64,000 nt of DNA from Tubulanus polymorphus (Eukaryota; Nemertea; Palaeonemertea; Tubulaniformes; Tubulanidae), in NCBI RefSeq assembly GCF_964204645.1, contig NC_134031.1:10702501-10766500 (forward strand), read 5' to 3'. Made by a program: the position numbers and the translations under genes. Below are positions 28,501-43,500 of the stretch, piece after piece; position 1 is the stretch's first letter; each line of letters starts with the position of its first letter. Below the pieces are notes generated by a model. It was not told the DNA's origin. It did no database searches and was given only the letters and a program-made list of their open reading frames with translations.

Positions 28501-31500
28501 ACAACCTTTCAGCTGATCGTGGAATCAACGAAAACACAGTTTACGTCTATTCATTCACATTCATGACAGATGCTGGCACGATACAAATAGCTCTTGTTCC
28601 TCGAGAGTGAATAATGAAAAAAAACTTTAGAAGTAAAAATCAGGACCATGTGGACACGGCCCGATTGCACTTACTTGATATAAGCTGAGTAACCTTCGAT
28701 AAGATTCAAGATGCGTGGGAATAAATCCTGAGCGACTTCCATTGATTTCCGCTGGTCACTCTCTCCCTATACACACATATTAAAATTTAAATTTTTAAAA
28801 GATGTGTCATCAGACTGAAGTGCAATGCATTTACTTACCAGTGACTTGGTATAAAGATCATCTAAAAGAACGTGTACTTTAGCCAGGACGCAGTCAAGTG
28901 TAAGAACTGAACCAAAACTCGGCAATTCTTGCTTAGACATTATTTGTTCCCTGCTCATTGACATTGCTGCCACCTGACTTATATGGAACTGTAATACCAT
29001 CTGGATATGAAAGCTGATATTTTCTACTGTTTCTACAGCACTTGCATGAATCTCAACAACCTGTTGTATTGTTTGGCCTTGTTTGACCAACCAGTCTTTG
29101 ATCCAACTTGAAAACACTTTGTGTGGCACTCGTTGTGCCCAACGAAGAGTATGCAAGATCAGTGTTTCATCGGTAGGAACAGTTCCATCTGCTAGCATTT
29201 TCATAAAGCCAACAGATGGGGGTAAGCAATTCAATAGACGCCAACACACCAGGAAGTAATAGTGAACACTACATGTATCCTGAAATGAAAAATAAAGTAA
29301 AATATAGCTGCAAAGCAGCGATAACGGGTTTTCTGCACAGTCATAGAATCCTGTTCAACGGTGGATTTCGACGAGGCATTTGATAAGGCACAACATCAGC
29401 CATTACTAAACAGGCTATTAGGAAACAGTATTAATGATAGGTCGCCCAAATGGCTCAGCAGTTATCTCTGAACGAAAACTTGTAGCCGAAATCAACGGAA
29501 CGCCTCATCTTGGAATAAGTCGGTCAAACTAGTGGAGTCACGCAAGGTAGTATCGTAAGTTGTCTTCTGTTTAATGTCCTCGCAAACGACATACACAGTA
29601 ATCCAACATATACCAGACCGAGTAAATTTCCAAATCGACCTTAACACGCTGTTCGACCAAAAAACTTAATGTTCCAACAAGAAAATCTTGTTCGAATAAA
29701 AATAATTCTGTTTGATCGAACAATACGCTTTTTGCTTGAACTAAAAATTTTCTTCATTCTGACAAAAAATGTGTTCGAATAAAAAGCTATGTTATTGTTG
29801 AAATGAAAAGTTTTAAGTCCCGGCAAAAAAATTTGGTCGAGCGAAAACAATTTTTTCGAACAAATGTTTGAATGAAAACAATTCTGTTCCATTGAACGAA
29901 ATACTTCATACTTTCGGTTCGGAGAAAAAACTTTTTCAATATACTTGTTCGAACGAAAAACTTAACGTTCTGACAAGAAAATTCTGTTCAAATTAAAAAA
30001 GATTCTGTTCAATTGAACGATTGTTCGAACGAAAAACCTTTCGTTTGGACAAAAAAAAAGTTTGTTCAACTTTGTTCTTACGATTTTTTCAAATTGGTTC
30101 AATCGTATAGAATATTATTGGTTCGAACGAAATAAATTTTGTTCCGACGAAAGAATTTTCAAGCGAAAGGTCTTTTGAACGAAAAAAAAGATATTTCTGG
30201 TGCTCCGCAGTAACTTAAAGCCGGACGTAGGTCCTGTGACACGATGCGATCGTCGCGTTGCATCGCAAGTTTTTGTGCAAGTCGGTTGCAATACGATTGT
30301 GTGTGACTAGTTTCTGCCAGTCGCAAGAGCGCGTCGGTTGGTTGTGACAGTCGTGTCGCGTCGCAGAAAGTAGAACACGTACGACTCCATGTGACTGGCG
30401 TTGCTGGAAGATGAGTACGCCAGTGATATGACGACTGAGTTTCAATTCGTCAAAACGTCACGATATGTCAACATATTTATGTTGACTTGATGCGATATAT
30501 CGACATAAATATGGCGACTTGTCGAGTTGAAACGCGACAACTCGAGGCCCTTTATCGCTTCCGTAGATCTTTCATTAAGTAGGATCACTTGAATGATCGC
30601 TTTAATATCACTTTTAAAAAAAAGAATCTGCCAAAATGACCTTATTATTCGACACTATATCTACGGAAGCGATAAGGGGCCTCGAGATGTCGCGTTCCAA
30701 CTCGACAAGTCGCCATATTTATGTCGACATACCGCGATACATCGCGTCAAGTCGACATGAATATGTCGATATATCGTGACGTTTTGACGACATATTTCGT
30801 TTTCTCAACCATTTTCCTCGTGACAAGTCGACATATTCATGATGACTTGAAACTCAGTCGTCATATTACTAGCGTCCTCATCTTACATTTAGACATGTCT
30901 TCAAATGACGGCTTGTCCCGTGGAAAATGAGCAAAAAAGCGAAATTTGTTGTGAAAACGTCACGATATGTAGACATATTCATGTGGACTTGACGCGATAT
31001 ATCGACATAAATATGGCGACTTGTCGAGTTTGAACGCGACAGCTCGAGGCCCTTTATCGCTTCCGTACTATATCAGATTAATCGACTTCAAAATAGGCGA
31101 AAGCATAAGTCTTTATTACGTTATTAATTGGCCTAATTATTCAAAAGCTAATAAAGTGGGCGACAAAACCAAAAAAATTAATTGTCGCGGGCGAAAAAAC
31201 CAAAATAATCATTTGTCGCGGGCGATAAAACCAAAATAATCAATTGTCGCTGGCGACAAAACCAAAATATTGAATTGTCGCGGGCGATAAAACCAAAATA
31301 ATGAGTTGTCACTGGTGATAAAACCAAAATATTGAATTGTCGCAGGCGATAAAACCAAAATATTGAAGTGTCGCAGGCGATAAAACCGCGACAAAAAAAA
31401 AATTGTCGCAGGTGATAAAACCAAAATAATGAATTGTCGCGTGCGACAAAACCAAAATAATGAACTGTCGCGGGCGATAAAACCAAAATAATGAATTGTC

Positions 31501-34500
31501 GCGGGCGATAAAACCAAAATAATGAATTGTCGCTGGCGATAAAACCAAAATATTGAATTGCCACAGGCGATAAAACCACGACAAAAAAAAAATTGTCGCG
31601 GGCGATAAAAGCAAAATGATGAATTGTCGCTTGCGACAACACCAAAATAATGAATTGTCGCGGGCGATAAAACCAAAATAATGAATTGTCGCGGGCGATA
31701 AAACCAAAATAATGAATTGTCGCGGGCGACAAAACCAAAATTATTGTTTTGTCGCGTTATTTTAGTTTTGTTGTTTTGTCATGATGTCGCCCTCATTTGC
31801 ATATACGTGTTTTTTTTACGCATGGCCCTTATCAGCCACCATACTATAAAGCCTTAAGGTCGCGTAAAACTCGATAAACACTTCAAGCGACACAGCGAAC
31901 GATCTCCTTTCCCCCACAGCGAACGCTTAACCTAGTAGAGGCTACTAGCCTATGTAGGCCTATGTATATGCATAGGCCTAAAATCCGGACAGATTGGTCG
32001 TAGGCCTATTGAATAACAACCTACCTAAATATCGTAAATTTTGTTTTGAAGTTCAATCCAATGAGTCCGTTAATAAACGCAACAATTATACTGTGTTTGT
32101 TTGAGACAGTAAAGCTCAGTACCGGTAGGCCTTAAGCCGCGTCAAACTCGATAAACACTTCAATCAAGCGACACAGCGAACGATCCCTTTCCCCCACAGC
32201 GAACGCTTACTCCGAATGTCAAGTGTGAGTCCAGCATACGGAAAGGATTGTGTTATATACTTGTATTTAGTAAATACCTTGTGCATTTGGCAATGATCGG
32301 TATGTACTGTAGGAAATATAGAGTATTGATGGTATTGATATAGAGGTTGAAGCCCGCGGCCAAATAAAGTAATATATTCTTTTATTTTGATACCTCGTCG
32401 ACATAACAGCTTTTCTCCGCTATATCTCTTCGGCATGTTTCGTTTAGGCCTACGACTCCCCGGTACACTTATTATTTATCTTAGTAAATACACGGTTAAT
32501 TTGATAAAGAAAAATAGGTATTGCTAAACAAACTGCATGACGCCCGCAGCCAAATCACTGGTAGTAATAAATTAATTTGTACTCGATTTGATTCCCATCA
32601 TGAGGTGAAACTCGCAGCTGATCCCCCGAACGACGATGTAGTGACACACGATTCGTCGATGTTTACGGCTCGACAGTGCTTTTAAAATCTAAAGTATTAA
32701 ATTTCCTGTATATCGGTAATACGATTTGATGAGGAAAATGGGCTATTGTTAAAATTAGTTTTTAAAAACCGCGACAGAATGGGCAATCTTTGGGTAATAA
32801 ATTTGTTTATTTATGCTTGAATTGATAATTGATGTGACAAGAAACGTGCGGTAGAATTCGGAAAGAGAACTCAGAAAAACATGTCGGCTCTTTGAATGGG
32901 GCTCAATTTTCGATGTTTACGGCCCGACAGTGCTTTTGTAACGATGATTCTTCGAAATACGCACGGGGTATTTGTAGATCGAAGTGAGCTGAATGATATC
33001 AGATGGATTGTATCGACAACAGCGTCAAGGTAACAAAGCCTTTGTTCTTTTAGTGAAAATAGTGTGGAAGAAAATAATGAAGCTGCAAAGCAGCGATAAC
33101 GGGTTTTCTGCACAGTCTTAGAATCCTGTTCAACGGTGGATTTCAACAAAGCATTTGATAAGGCTCAACATCAGCCATTACTGAGCAGGCTATTAGGAAA
33201 CAGTATCAATGATAGGTCGCCCAAATGGCACAGCAGTTATCTCTGAACGGAAACTTGTAACCGAAATCAACGGAACGCCTCATCTTGGAATGAGACTGTC
33301 TAACTAGTGGAGTCACGCAAGGTAGTATCCTAAGTCGTCTTCTGTTTAATGTCCTGACAAATGACATACACAGTAATCCAAAATATACCAGACCGAGTAA
33401 ATTTCCAAAACAACCTTAACACACTGTTCGACCAAAAACTTAATGTTTCGACAAAACCACGGGTGACAAAACCAAAATTATGAATTGTCACGGGTGACAA
33501 AACCAAAATATTGAATTGTCACAGGCGACAAAACAAAAATAATGAATTGTCGGGGCGATAAAACCAAAATAATGAATTGTCGCGGGCGATAAAACCACAA
33601 TAATGAATTGTCGCGGGCGTTAAAACCAAAATATTGAATTGTTGCGGGCGATAAAACCAAAATAATGAAGTGTCGCGGACGACAACACAAACTATTGAAT
33701 TGTTGCGTGCGACAAAACCAAAATAATGAATTGTCTCGGGCGACAAAACCAAACTAGGGGGTCCAGGGACACCATGCTCACTTGGGCAGTGGTTTAAAAT
33801 GCTCAACAATCTAACAATTTCAATACATAACGCCCTCTAGTGACCATATACAAAAACCAATGACTTTGAAACCCACCACAATCATAGAACATGTGAGCAG
33901 CTAAGATTTTGTAATTGATTGTGATAACAAAATATGCCCCGTTACCAATTTAATATGGAAATACTAAGTTATTCTACTATTCAACGCCCCCTGGTGACCA
34001 TATGCAAAACCCAATGACCTTAAAACTCACCACAATCGTAGTACATGTCATGAAATAGAACTTTGCAATTGATCATAGTAACAAAATATGCCTAGGTACC
34101 AATCTAATAAGGAAATACTAAGCCATTCTACTATTCAGCGCCCCCTGGTGACTATATGGAATAACTAATGTCCTCAAAAACTCACCACAATCATAGACGA
34201 CGTCATGAACTACAACTTTGCAATGGATCATGGTAACAAACTATGCCTAGGTACCAATCTAATAAGGAAAAACTAAGCTTTTCTACTATTCAACGCCCCC
34301 TGGTGACTATATGGAATAACTAATGTCCTTAAAAACTCACCACAATCATAGACGATGTCATGAACTACAACTTTGCAATTGATCATGGTAACAAAATATG
34401 CCTTGGTACAAATATAATATAGCGATACTAAGTTATTGTATTATTCAACGCCCCCTGATGGCCACATACAATAACCAATGACCTTGAAACTCACCAAAAT

Positions 34501-37500
34501 CATAGAACACGTTATGGGCTACAACTTTCCAATTGAATATAGTAACACAATATGCTTAGGTATCAATTAATTGTGGAAAAACTTTTTCCCACCTACGAAT
34601 GAGTACTGATGACACCAAGATGGCCGCCAATTGCGTCATAATTGGCTGATCAAAAATACCTGTCCCAGGTATAAAACATCCCTCTCTAAAGAATATCCAT
34701 CAGCAATTGCAATGAGAAATGGCAAACCAGTAGGAAGCTACAGGACCTAGAATTCTGGCCAAAATTGACATTTTTGGGCACTAAAAAGGTCATAGGACGG
34801 CCATCTTGAGTCAGATTGACCCAATTTTCTTATGCTGATGGGCCTTTGGTAGATTCAAATATAAACGAAAGATCAAGGTAATTGATCAAAGCGTCTTCAA
34901 AATTTTCTTCAGGTGACAAATCCAAAATAATGAATTGTCCCGGGCGATAAAACCAAAATAATGAATTTTCACGTGCGACAAAACCAAAATAATGAATTGT
35001 CGCGGGCAATAAAACCAAAATAATGAATTATCGCGGGCGATAAAACCAAAATATTGAATTGTCGCGGGCGACAAAATCAGAAAAAAAAATTGTCGCGGGC
35101 GACAAAAACAAAACATAAAACCAAAATGATTAATTGTCGCGGGCGTCAAAACCAAAATAATGAATAGTCGCTGGAGATAAAACCAAAGTAATGAATTGTC
35201 GTGGGCGATAAAACCAAAATATTGAATTGTCGCGGGCGACAAAACCAAACTAATGAATTGTCGCGGGCGACAAACCCAAAAAAAGAATTGTGGGGGCGAC
35301 AAAACCAAAATAATGAATTGTCGCGGGCGACAAAACCAAAATGGTGAATTGTCCAGGCGACAAAACCAAAATGGTGAATTGTCGCGGGCGACAAAACCAA
35401 AATAATGAATCGTCACGGGCGATAAAACCAAAATGATGAATTGTCTCGGGCGACAAAACCAAAATAATGAATTGTCGTGGGCGATAAAACCAAAATAATG
35501 AATTATCGCGGGCGATAAAACCAAAAAGAAGAATTGTCGCGGGCGACAAAACCAAAAAGAAGAATTGTCGCGGGCGACAAAACCTAAAAGAAGAATTGTC
35601 GCGGGCGACAAAACCAAAAAGAAGAATTGTCGCTGGCGACAAAACCAAAATAATGAATTGTCGCTGGAGATAAAACCAAAGTAATGAATTGTCGCAGGTG
35701 ACAAAACCAAAATATTGAATTGTCGCGGGCGACAAAACCAAAATATTGAATTGTCGCGGGCGACAAAACCTGACTAATGAATTGTCGCGGGCGACAAAAC
35801 CAAAAAAAGAATTGTCGGAGCGACAAAACCAAAATAATGAATTGTGGCGGGCAATAAAACCAAAATAATGAATTGTCGCGGGCGATAAAACCAAAATAAT
35901 GAATTGTCGCGGGTGAATTCTCGCGGGCAACAAAACCAAAATAATGAATTGTCGCGGGCGACAAAACCAAAATGGTGAATTGTCGCGGGCGACAAAACCA
36001 AAATGGTGAATTGTCGCGGGCGACAAAACGAAAATGGTGAATTGTCCAGGCGACAAAACCAAAATGGTGAATTGTCGCGGGCGACAAAACCAAAATAATG
36101 AATTGTCGCGGGCGATAAAACCAAAATGATGAATTGTCGCGGGCGATAAAACCAAAATAATGAATTGTCGCCGCCGACAAAACCAAAATATTGAATTGTC
36201 GCGGGCGACAAAACCAAAAAGAAGAATTGTCGCGGGCGAAAAAACCAAAATAATGAATTGTCGCGGGCGATAAAACCAAAATGATGAATTGTCGCGGGCG
36301 ATAAAACCAAAATAATGAATTGTCGCCGCCGACAAAACCAAAATATTGAATTGTCGCGGGCGACAAAACCAAAATAATGAATTGTCGCTGGAGATAAAAC
36401 CAAAGTAATGAATTGTCGTTGATATTATATGGATTGTATATGAAACAGCGGTAAGGTAACAAAGCCTATGTTCTTTTGGTAAAAATAGTGTGGAAGAAAA
36501 TAATAATAATAATAATCACGCGGATATCAATAGGGTTTTCTGTGAAATAACAGAAAACCCTAATTAGAACCCGCACATGACTCCACATTCTGTAGCTGTT
36601 ATATAACTTCAAGCGGATTGTTAAGGGATTTAATGATTTTGTAGACATGGGTATCATCTGCAAAACCATGTCGACCAACATGATACGATTGGATGAGATC
36701 TCCTACCGGCAATATGTATACTAAAACTAATTGAGTAGGTACGCCTCTGATACGCCTTTTAAGCTATGTCTATAATAGACCAGTTCCTCAGCTAACAGTC
36801 GGGTAACGCTGTCTATACCAATTGAAAACACCAGGGCATTGTAGCTAGACGTATCGGCCCCACTCCGCGCGGTTGCGCCACCGCGCGGGATTTACGCGAA
36901 GCAGCAGAACACAAACATGGCCACTCTCTCAATTTTCAATGATAGAAATCGTGTGTGCATTTCAATTATTTCGGCTGTTAGGGTTTTAAGGCACAATATA
37001 AGTTGATGATGTGATATGGCGATGTTAATTAATAATAATTCCGCAGTGAAGCTAGTCACGAACGGTGCCGATTGAGTGTACAGCTGCCAAAAACACTGAA
37101 ATGTGCGTAGTTGCGTAACTATTTGCAGTGAATTGCAGACGAAACATGAAGCCTTAACGGCCATTTATAAAAAAAATTATACCAATCGCAATTGTAAAAT
37201 AAAAATGAGATAGAACCTATGTTAAAATTCTGACCATTTCTAAAATGTTATTACTAATTTTTAGTCAGTGCGGAACGTTTAATTTTCCAACAATAATGAG
37301 GGGTGGTAGGTAGTCATGCAATTCAAGTCATCATTTATTACACGTTTTTTCCGTGTTGTTGAAAATCTCGCGAGTCCTGGACCAAACCCCAATGAACAAT
37401 GTGATCTTTGTGCTGGCCACAAATGCACACAGATCACACTACACTACCCATTACACACTCCAGTACCCACAGCTTTCATATATCCATCCAAATATTTAGT

Positions 37501-40500
37501 GTCTTTCTTCCTGGGGAGATATTATTTGTTTTATAGGGATGAACCTCATACTATGTCTAACCAAGTTTTAGATATATTTCTCGAGAAATAAACCCTCTAT
37601 TGCACTAACAGAATGCACCTCGGACCCTTCCTACCCGTTTACCAAGTTTGTAAAAGAAAAAATAATAAGAAAGGCTCCATTGCACTAGAGTCATATTTCA
37701 ATGCGGCCCCCTGGAGGCCACAATTTAAACCAAAGAACCCTGAAGTTGGAATGTACAAGAGACTATTTCCTATCTGTGTATCAAGTTTGAAACAAGAAAC
37801 GAAATTCTTAATATGGACATTCCTAAATTTACATGGGTGTATGTTTAATCCAGCATCAAAATTAAACATTGATACTCTAGAGTTTGAGCAGATGAAATGA
37901 AAAAGAATGAGAACTCTATTGGATTGATTTCAAATGACGGGACATCTTTCAAGTGAAGGACATCTTGGATAACCAACATGAGTCAAAAACAATAGGGTTC
38001 ATCCTCCTCTCACAAAAGAAAAACACTGAAGAGGGAACAATATATGGGTATTTTGAACTAACAAGATGGCGAGAAGACTATGTACATGTAGTTGGACTCA
38101 GGTTAATTTTTCTAAGTCAGAGAATGTAGGGTGCTAGTGAATATTCATTTAGTTAGAAAACTATTGTTTACCAGAAAAACATAAAAATACTTTTTACTTT
38201 TGATGAAATTGAAATAAACAGTAAATGCTTACCAGCGCAGAGGTTTTTTCACCAGGAACAGTTGAAGGCTTATATTTACTCCCCGCAGCAAGTAATGATA
38301 TTATTGTCTGATAGAATACATTATAATTCAAAACATCTGGGTTCCCGAGAATAAATGTACATGCCAATCCATCAATCTTCGGGACATCTTGCGTGTTATA
38401 GATAAAATCTGGCGGTGCAAGATTGTAGAATCGTGGATTCATTTCCACATCTATAGAAAAATCATTGAAATAGTTTTTTTATCCATATGACCCAGTTTAT
38501 CAATTGATAACGGACCATGGATCATCATTGATATGTCTGGGATTTGCAACAATGTATGAAGATGAAATCTTGTTGCTCAACACCACTGTAGTAAGCAGGT
38601 TAAACTATGATGCTATACGTGGCAATGGGTTTTTGGCTGTGACTCACTAGCACATGGTGGAACAATCGACACTATGTTTGTTCTATATACATTGAATTTG
38701 AATGCTGAAAGGCATACCCAGTGACGTCATTATCAAGAAACAAGGTCAAGCATTGCTAAAGAGAATGGGAAATAATTCATTGAAATTTTGCTCATTTGCT
38801 TCCAGTACTTCCAAATGGCTTAGAGCTGACGGACGAAGCTTTCATATTACAATGTCATTCAAACACCAACATTATTCCAATATCATATTAATCCATCATA
38901 TTAATTCCAACATTATCTCCCTCTCGACAAAATATCAGCTGTGTATATCCAGTGGTTACAATTTGTGCCACCAAGAGCTAACAGAAAAAACTCTCAGCGC
39001 CATTCTATAAAAATGTATGTCAAAATATCCACGACACTTACCTGCTACATCAGTTACAGTCTTCCTATAGTTATCTTCTACCTCTTTGCATGTGAAATGT
39101 GACTCAAAAACACTATCAGCCATTTCATGACTTTTAATTCCAAATAAATTCAATTGAACCTGTAAACAGCATCATCGTTAATGAAGTAAAATTGAAGACA
39201 TGTATAATCTTGATCATTAAGCAAAAGTCAATAAAAATTTCAAATTTTAATTCATCATACTATTCATCATACATTGCTTATTTACTATTCATCATACATT
39301 GCTTTGCATTGAGTAGTTGTCATTAGATATTAAAAGATGATTTGAATTTTTATAGGCTATTTTGTCCAGTCAAGCGTTAATGAAAGAGGATGGCTGTAAA
39401 ATGTGAGTTGGTGACTTTGTGCCCAAACTCACTGATCTTGAGACCCTGATAAGATAGAGACAATAGCCGCAAAATACCAATGAATTAAGCAATCAGACCT
39501 AAGTTTCCAATATTCACATCCATCAGCTTACAAATCTTGGTTAATCTATAAGCATTTACAGATACGCTTACTATATCTGTTAGTTCGCTCTCCTCTCTTA
39601 ACCTTTAACCTGCCAGGAGCTTTAATTTAAGTCTTCTGTGTGCCAGGTGATTTACATAAAGTTATAGCATTAAATCCTTTATAACTGCCAAATTATATAA
39701 GGATAAAGGGCATTGGAGCTTCGCTAACTGTATCAATCATTTCAGCATTTACTAAATGCTCTTAATGTGGAATTGTTGTCAAAAGCCCCATAATATCAAA
39801 GACACAGGGATATTTGTTTTTAAAATTTTTTGAAAATAATCGATTACTTCCACGTTTGGAATATCAGTTAGTTGTATCAGTAGCTGCCATCCATAAAGGA
39901 ACTACAGCTCGTGGTGCAGCACAGCCAATGAGAAATAACTATGGCAGATTAAGGGTTAAAGCTAATTTCAGCAATACAAATATCACGAAAACTAAACATA
40001 ATCATGATTTCACCATAAATGAATGACTGTTTACCTGGGCTATGAGACCCTTCGGTGGATCATATAGATAATGTAACATGTAGTCGAACAGTAATAGCAA
40101 CCTCGACAGTAATAGTGGACATGTGATCATTAGCTGATGAGTTGACACTGTACTATGGATATCCAGAATTGTCTGGCCTAGTTGCAGAATAACGTGTTTC
40201 TTCTGCATTAGATCAATACTGTGAAACAGGAACAGCAGCAGCTGCATATGTTCGACATTCACATCTACAAAACAGCAATATGAATATGATTTGATGCTCT
40301 CACAATGAATAAGGCAGCCAGGTAATGGATGGAATGAAAAAAGATTTGTAACATTCTTCGATGATTAATATCAGCTGAGAATGATACAAAATGACAACCT
40401 ATGGTGCCACATCGAAAATCTGGTTAGTCACTGCTCCAGGAAAACCTATCCATCAAATACCCTGATAGCCAGCGACTAAAGTAAATTGGCTGCTATAGAC

Positions 40501-43500
40501 TTAAATGGAGAAAATAATTATGAATCCATATGTGAGTGACATACCTTCCATGGCCTCAGTACAAGCCTCCTGGTTAATTATGCGTCCTTTCAGTGTAGCT
40601 ATAAACCGTGCCCAAAGTTTGAAAATCAGCATGTCTGTTGGCCTTTTGAGCAATCCAGCTCCATATTCACGTTGTTGGCGCAAAAGGATTATCTCTGCTA
40701 ACAAAGCTAGCGTTCGAGGGTACACAGTCAATGGCCACAATTCTTCACCAACAAGGTTAACACCAAGCTGACATAACCAGAAATCCTTCGATAAAAATAT
40801 AAAAAACCGTTCATCTTCAAAGGCACAAAAATTAATTCCCAACCATTGGCAAATATATTTCACTCCATATCAAAATTTCATTTCTAAGTTGAATAACATT
40901 TAAAGGGTAACTGACACTTTTTTTTTACTTTTCAAAATATGATGTATTATTCTATTGATCTATACACTCATCTTCAACCGTAAACCTATTTCAAAGAATC
41001 AATGAGTTATTTAAATAGGCTACATCGATCAAATTGAAGATGCAGATTACAATCCGCTGCTATGAAGCTATTAAAGTACACTTTACTAAGCTCTCAGCAC
41101 TGTTACTGCTGTTCCATAGTTCACCTATAGTTTAGCACCACAAGCATACTATACAGTGTCTTATAAGCACTCACAGATTTCAATCTCACTAAAGAATAAA
41201 TAAATTCATATTCCTATACTATTTACTATTTTTCATAGTCATTTAAGGCTAAGTAGTTTGAAAACTAACTCTTCAAAACTCTACAAAAAACTTTCAATAA
41301 ATTTCTACAGGTGTGTTTCAAGAAAAGAATTCCTGCAGCTAATTATGTCTAAGATTCTTGTCAAAATATCCTGGGTATTAGATCTAACCATGGTTTTACT
41401 TACTATCACTAAATGATAATCCAAAACGAATGATTTATACATCCGTGTTCCATGCTGTCTACTAGAAAATGCCATGGATTGCTATTGAAATCCTATTTTT
41501 TGTGCTTAGTTTGAACGGATGTGGTCCGTTCAACAGCTAATTATAATCGAGAGGCATTTCGTCTGAATTCGAATGCCAAATAGGTATAAAATTAAGTTGA
41601 ATTGCTCTTGTAGCTTATTTCCTATTCATTTCTGTACACATCATTTCTGAGCCGTGCCTTTATTGACGGTGTTCTATTGATTGACACAGTACCATGCGTT
41701 CAGCAGAAGCAATGTATACACTGAACAGGTGAGCGAACATCTAAATCATCAATTCTGACTAGATTGAAAAGATTTTTCCAATTATGAAATCACCTAGCCT
41801 TATTGTATACTATTATCTATCGTTTAGTAGAAAAGTAGAAAAAAGTAGAAAAAAGTAGAAAAAAGTGTCAGTTACCCTTTAAATTGGGCTAACATTTTCC
41901 TCGGCCACTTATATACTAAATAATGCCAGCATATAAATTAATATTATGATGCAGACTAGAATGATGCTAACTATAACCCTTGGTCAGGAAATTGGTGGAA
42001 TAAAATGATATATACTTGGACTGTTAGGATGTAATTGTTGTGCAGCATTTACTACAGATAAAGGCTTAAATATTTATAAGCCTAATGGGATACATAATTG
42101 TTTGTAATAAGTAATTCAGTGATTGTCAGTGAAGTTCAATCCATCAATCTCACTTAAAGTCTTCATTTTCAAAAGTTTTTATCTAATCTCTTCATAAACT
42201 GACCATAAGTGTTTTGTTGACAATGTCTGACGAAACAAGACAGTGATTAAATCTGACCAAAGCTATTGAGAAATCACCAGCAATGCCTAAAAAATAAAAT
42301 ATTTGTTATCATTATGCACCACAACACTCAGAGTGTCCCTATCCATGGTGTAGGCCAATTTTCTACGAAATTGATAGGCAATATCTAATACAGGCTTCCA
42401 ACAGTTATGTTTAACTTGAATTCCAAACACGTTTTTCCAGGACCAATCAATCTATATTCCAGTGATGATTGCCAGTCTGAAGTAAGACCAACTTAGACAA
42501 GAATGCATGATGCCCTACTCTTTAAAACTGTTTCCTATCATAGGATGAGTAAAAGGCCTACTAAGGTCCATAATACTCAATCAACCGTAATATTATGGTT
42601 GATTAGTGCTTGCTGAGCCCTAGTTAGCCAGTCATGTAAAAATGGCCCATGAAGATGAGAAGGGCTCGTATCAGAGCTGACTATGATTGATTGCGTCAGA
42701 TCTATATTTTTGATAAGGATATATTCTGGATTGAATTTGATTTTCTATACGGATTATTTGCTCATGATGTGACCAACTTCAGTTTATAAATGATAGCAGG
42801 TGATTATCAACACGAAAATGCTAAGGAAGACATTTGGCTAACGTACATGTTTTATGTCATACATAACGATTGGTCAAAGTAGTGTATTCACAGACAATGC
42901 TCTGCCTTTCGTACAACTATAGATTGCGTATCAGAAAATGAACTTTGACATTGTGTATGCATGTGACAGCAGCTAGTAAGCTCTCCTGCTAGAGAATTTG
43001 GTTAATAACCACTGTTTTTACATCTTTTACTATCATCGATATCAGACAAGATATTTCATAGCTGTCGCAGGATTCTTAGTACAAATCGGATGCATCAGCT
43101 GAATCGGATGCATCAGCTGATGACTTATTTTGACTGGCTGGCTGGCAATGTGAACAAAAACTGACTATGTGACAGCTCCAGTGCCAACCTACTTCGTAGT
43201 TGCAATTGGGGCAGCACTATACCATCATTGTGGCAGCCAACAAATGCAATCATTACTCAAGCTTGTGTCCAGCTATTGTGACTATTTTTCTAAACACATG
43301 GCTGATTGGCAGGATACCACATAAATATTTGGGTGCAGTAATACAAAATATCTTTCACTTTAAAAGATGGGCAACCTAATGAAAGTTCATAAATTATACC
43401 AGATGGGTGTGATTATAATAGATCCAATCATTACTCTAGTTGTGTCCAGACTACAGGGAAAATGATACAGTGGAACCTCGTTATAATGAACTCGGACACA

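Noticed and set aside
31155-36425. Regular repeats that could suggest a CRISPR array
   Set aside because: Head-to-tail tandem units have no unique spacers and the genome is eukaryotic.
34886-36462. Long minus-strand open frames (up to 363 codons) with repeated FGFIARDNSLFW-type peptides
   Set aside because: They are by-products of the 31-bp satellite. The unit has no stop on that strand, and because 31 is not a multiple of three the frames cycle through the same sequence. There is no start context or composition of a real gene.
36860-36895. GC-rich palindrome as a promoter or CpG island
   Set aside because: It is a single 24-bp CpG-rich spot without wider GC enrichment or a downstream gene, inside a UBR4 intron.
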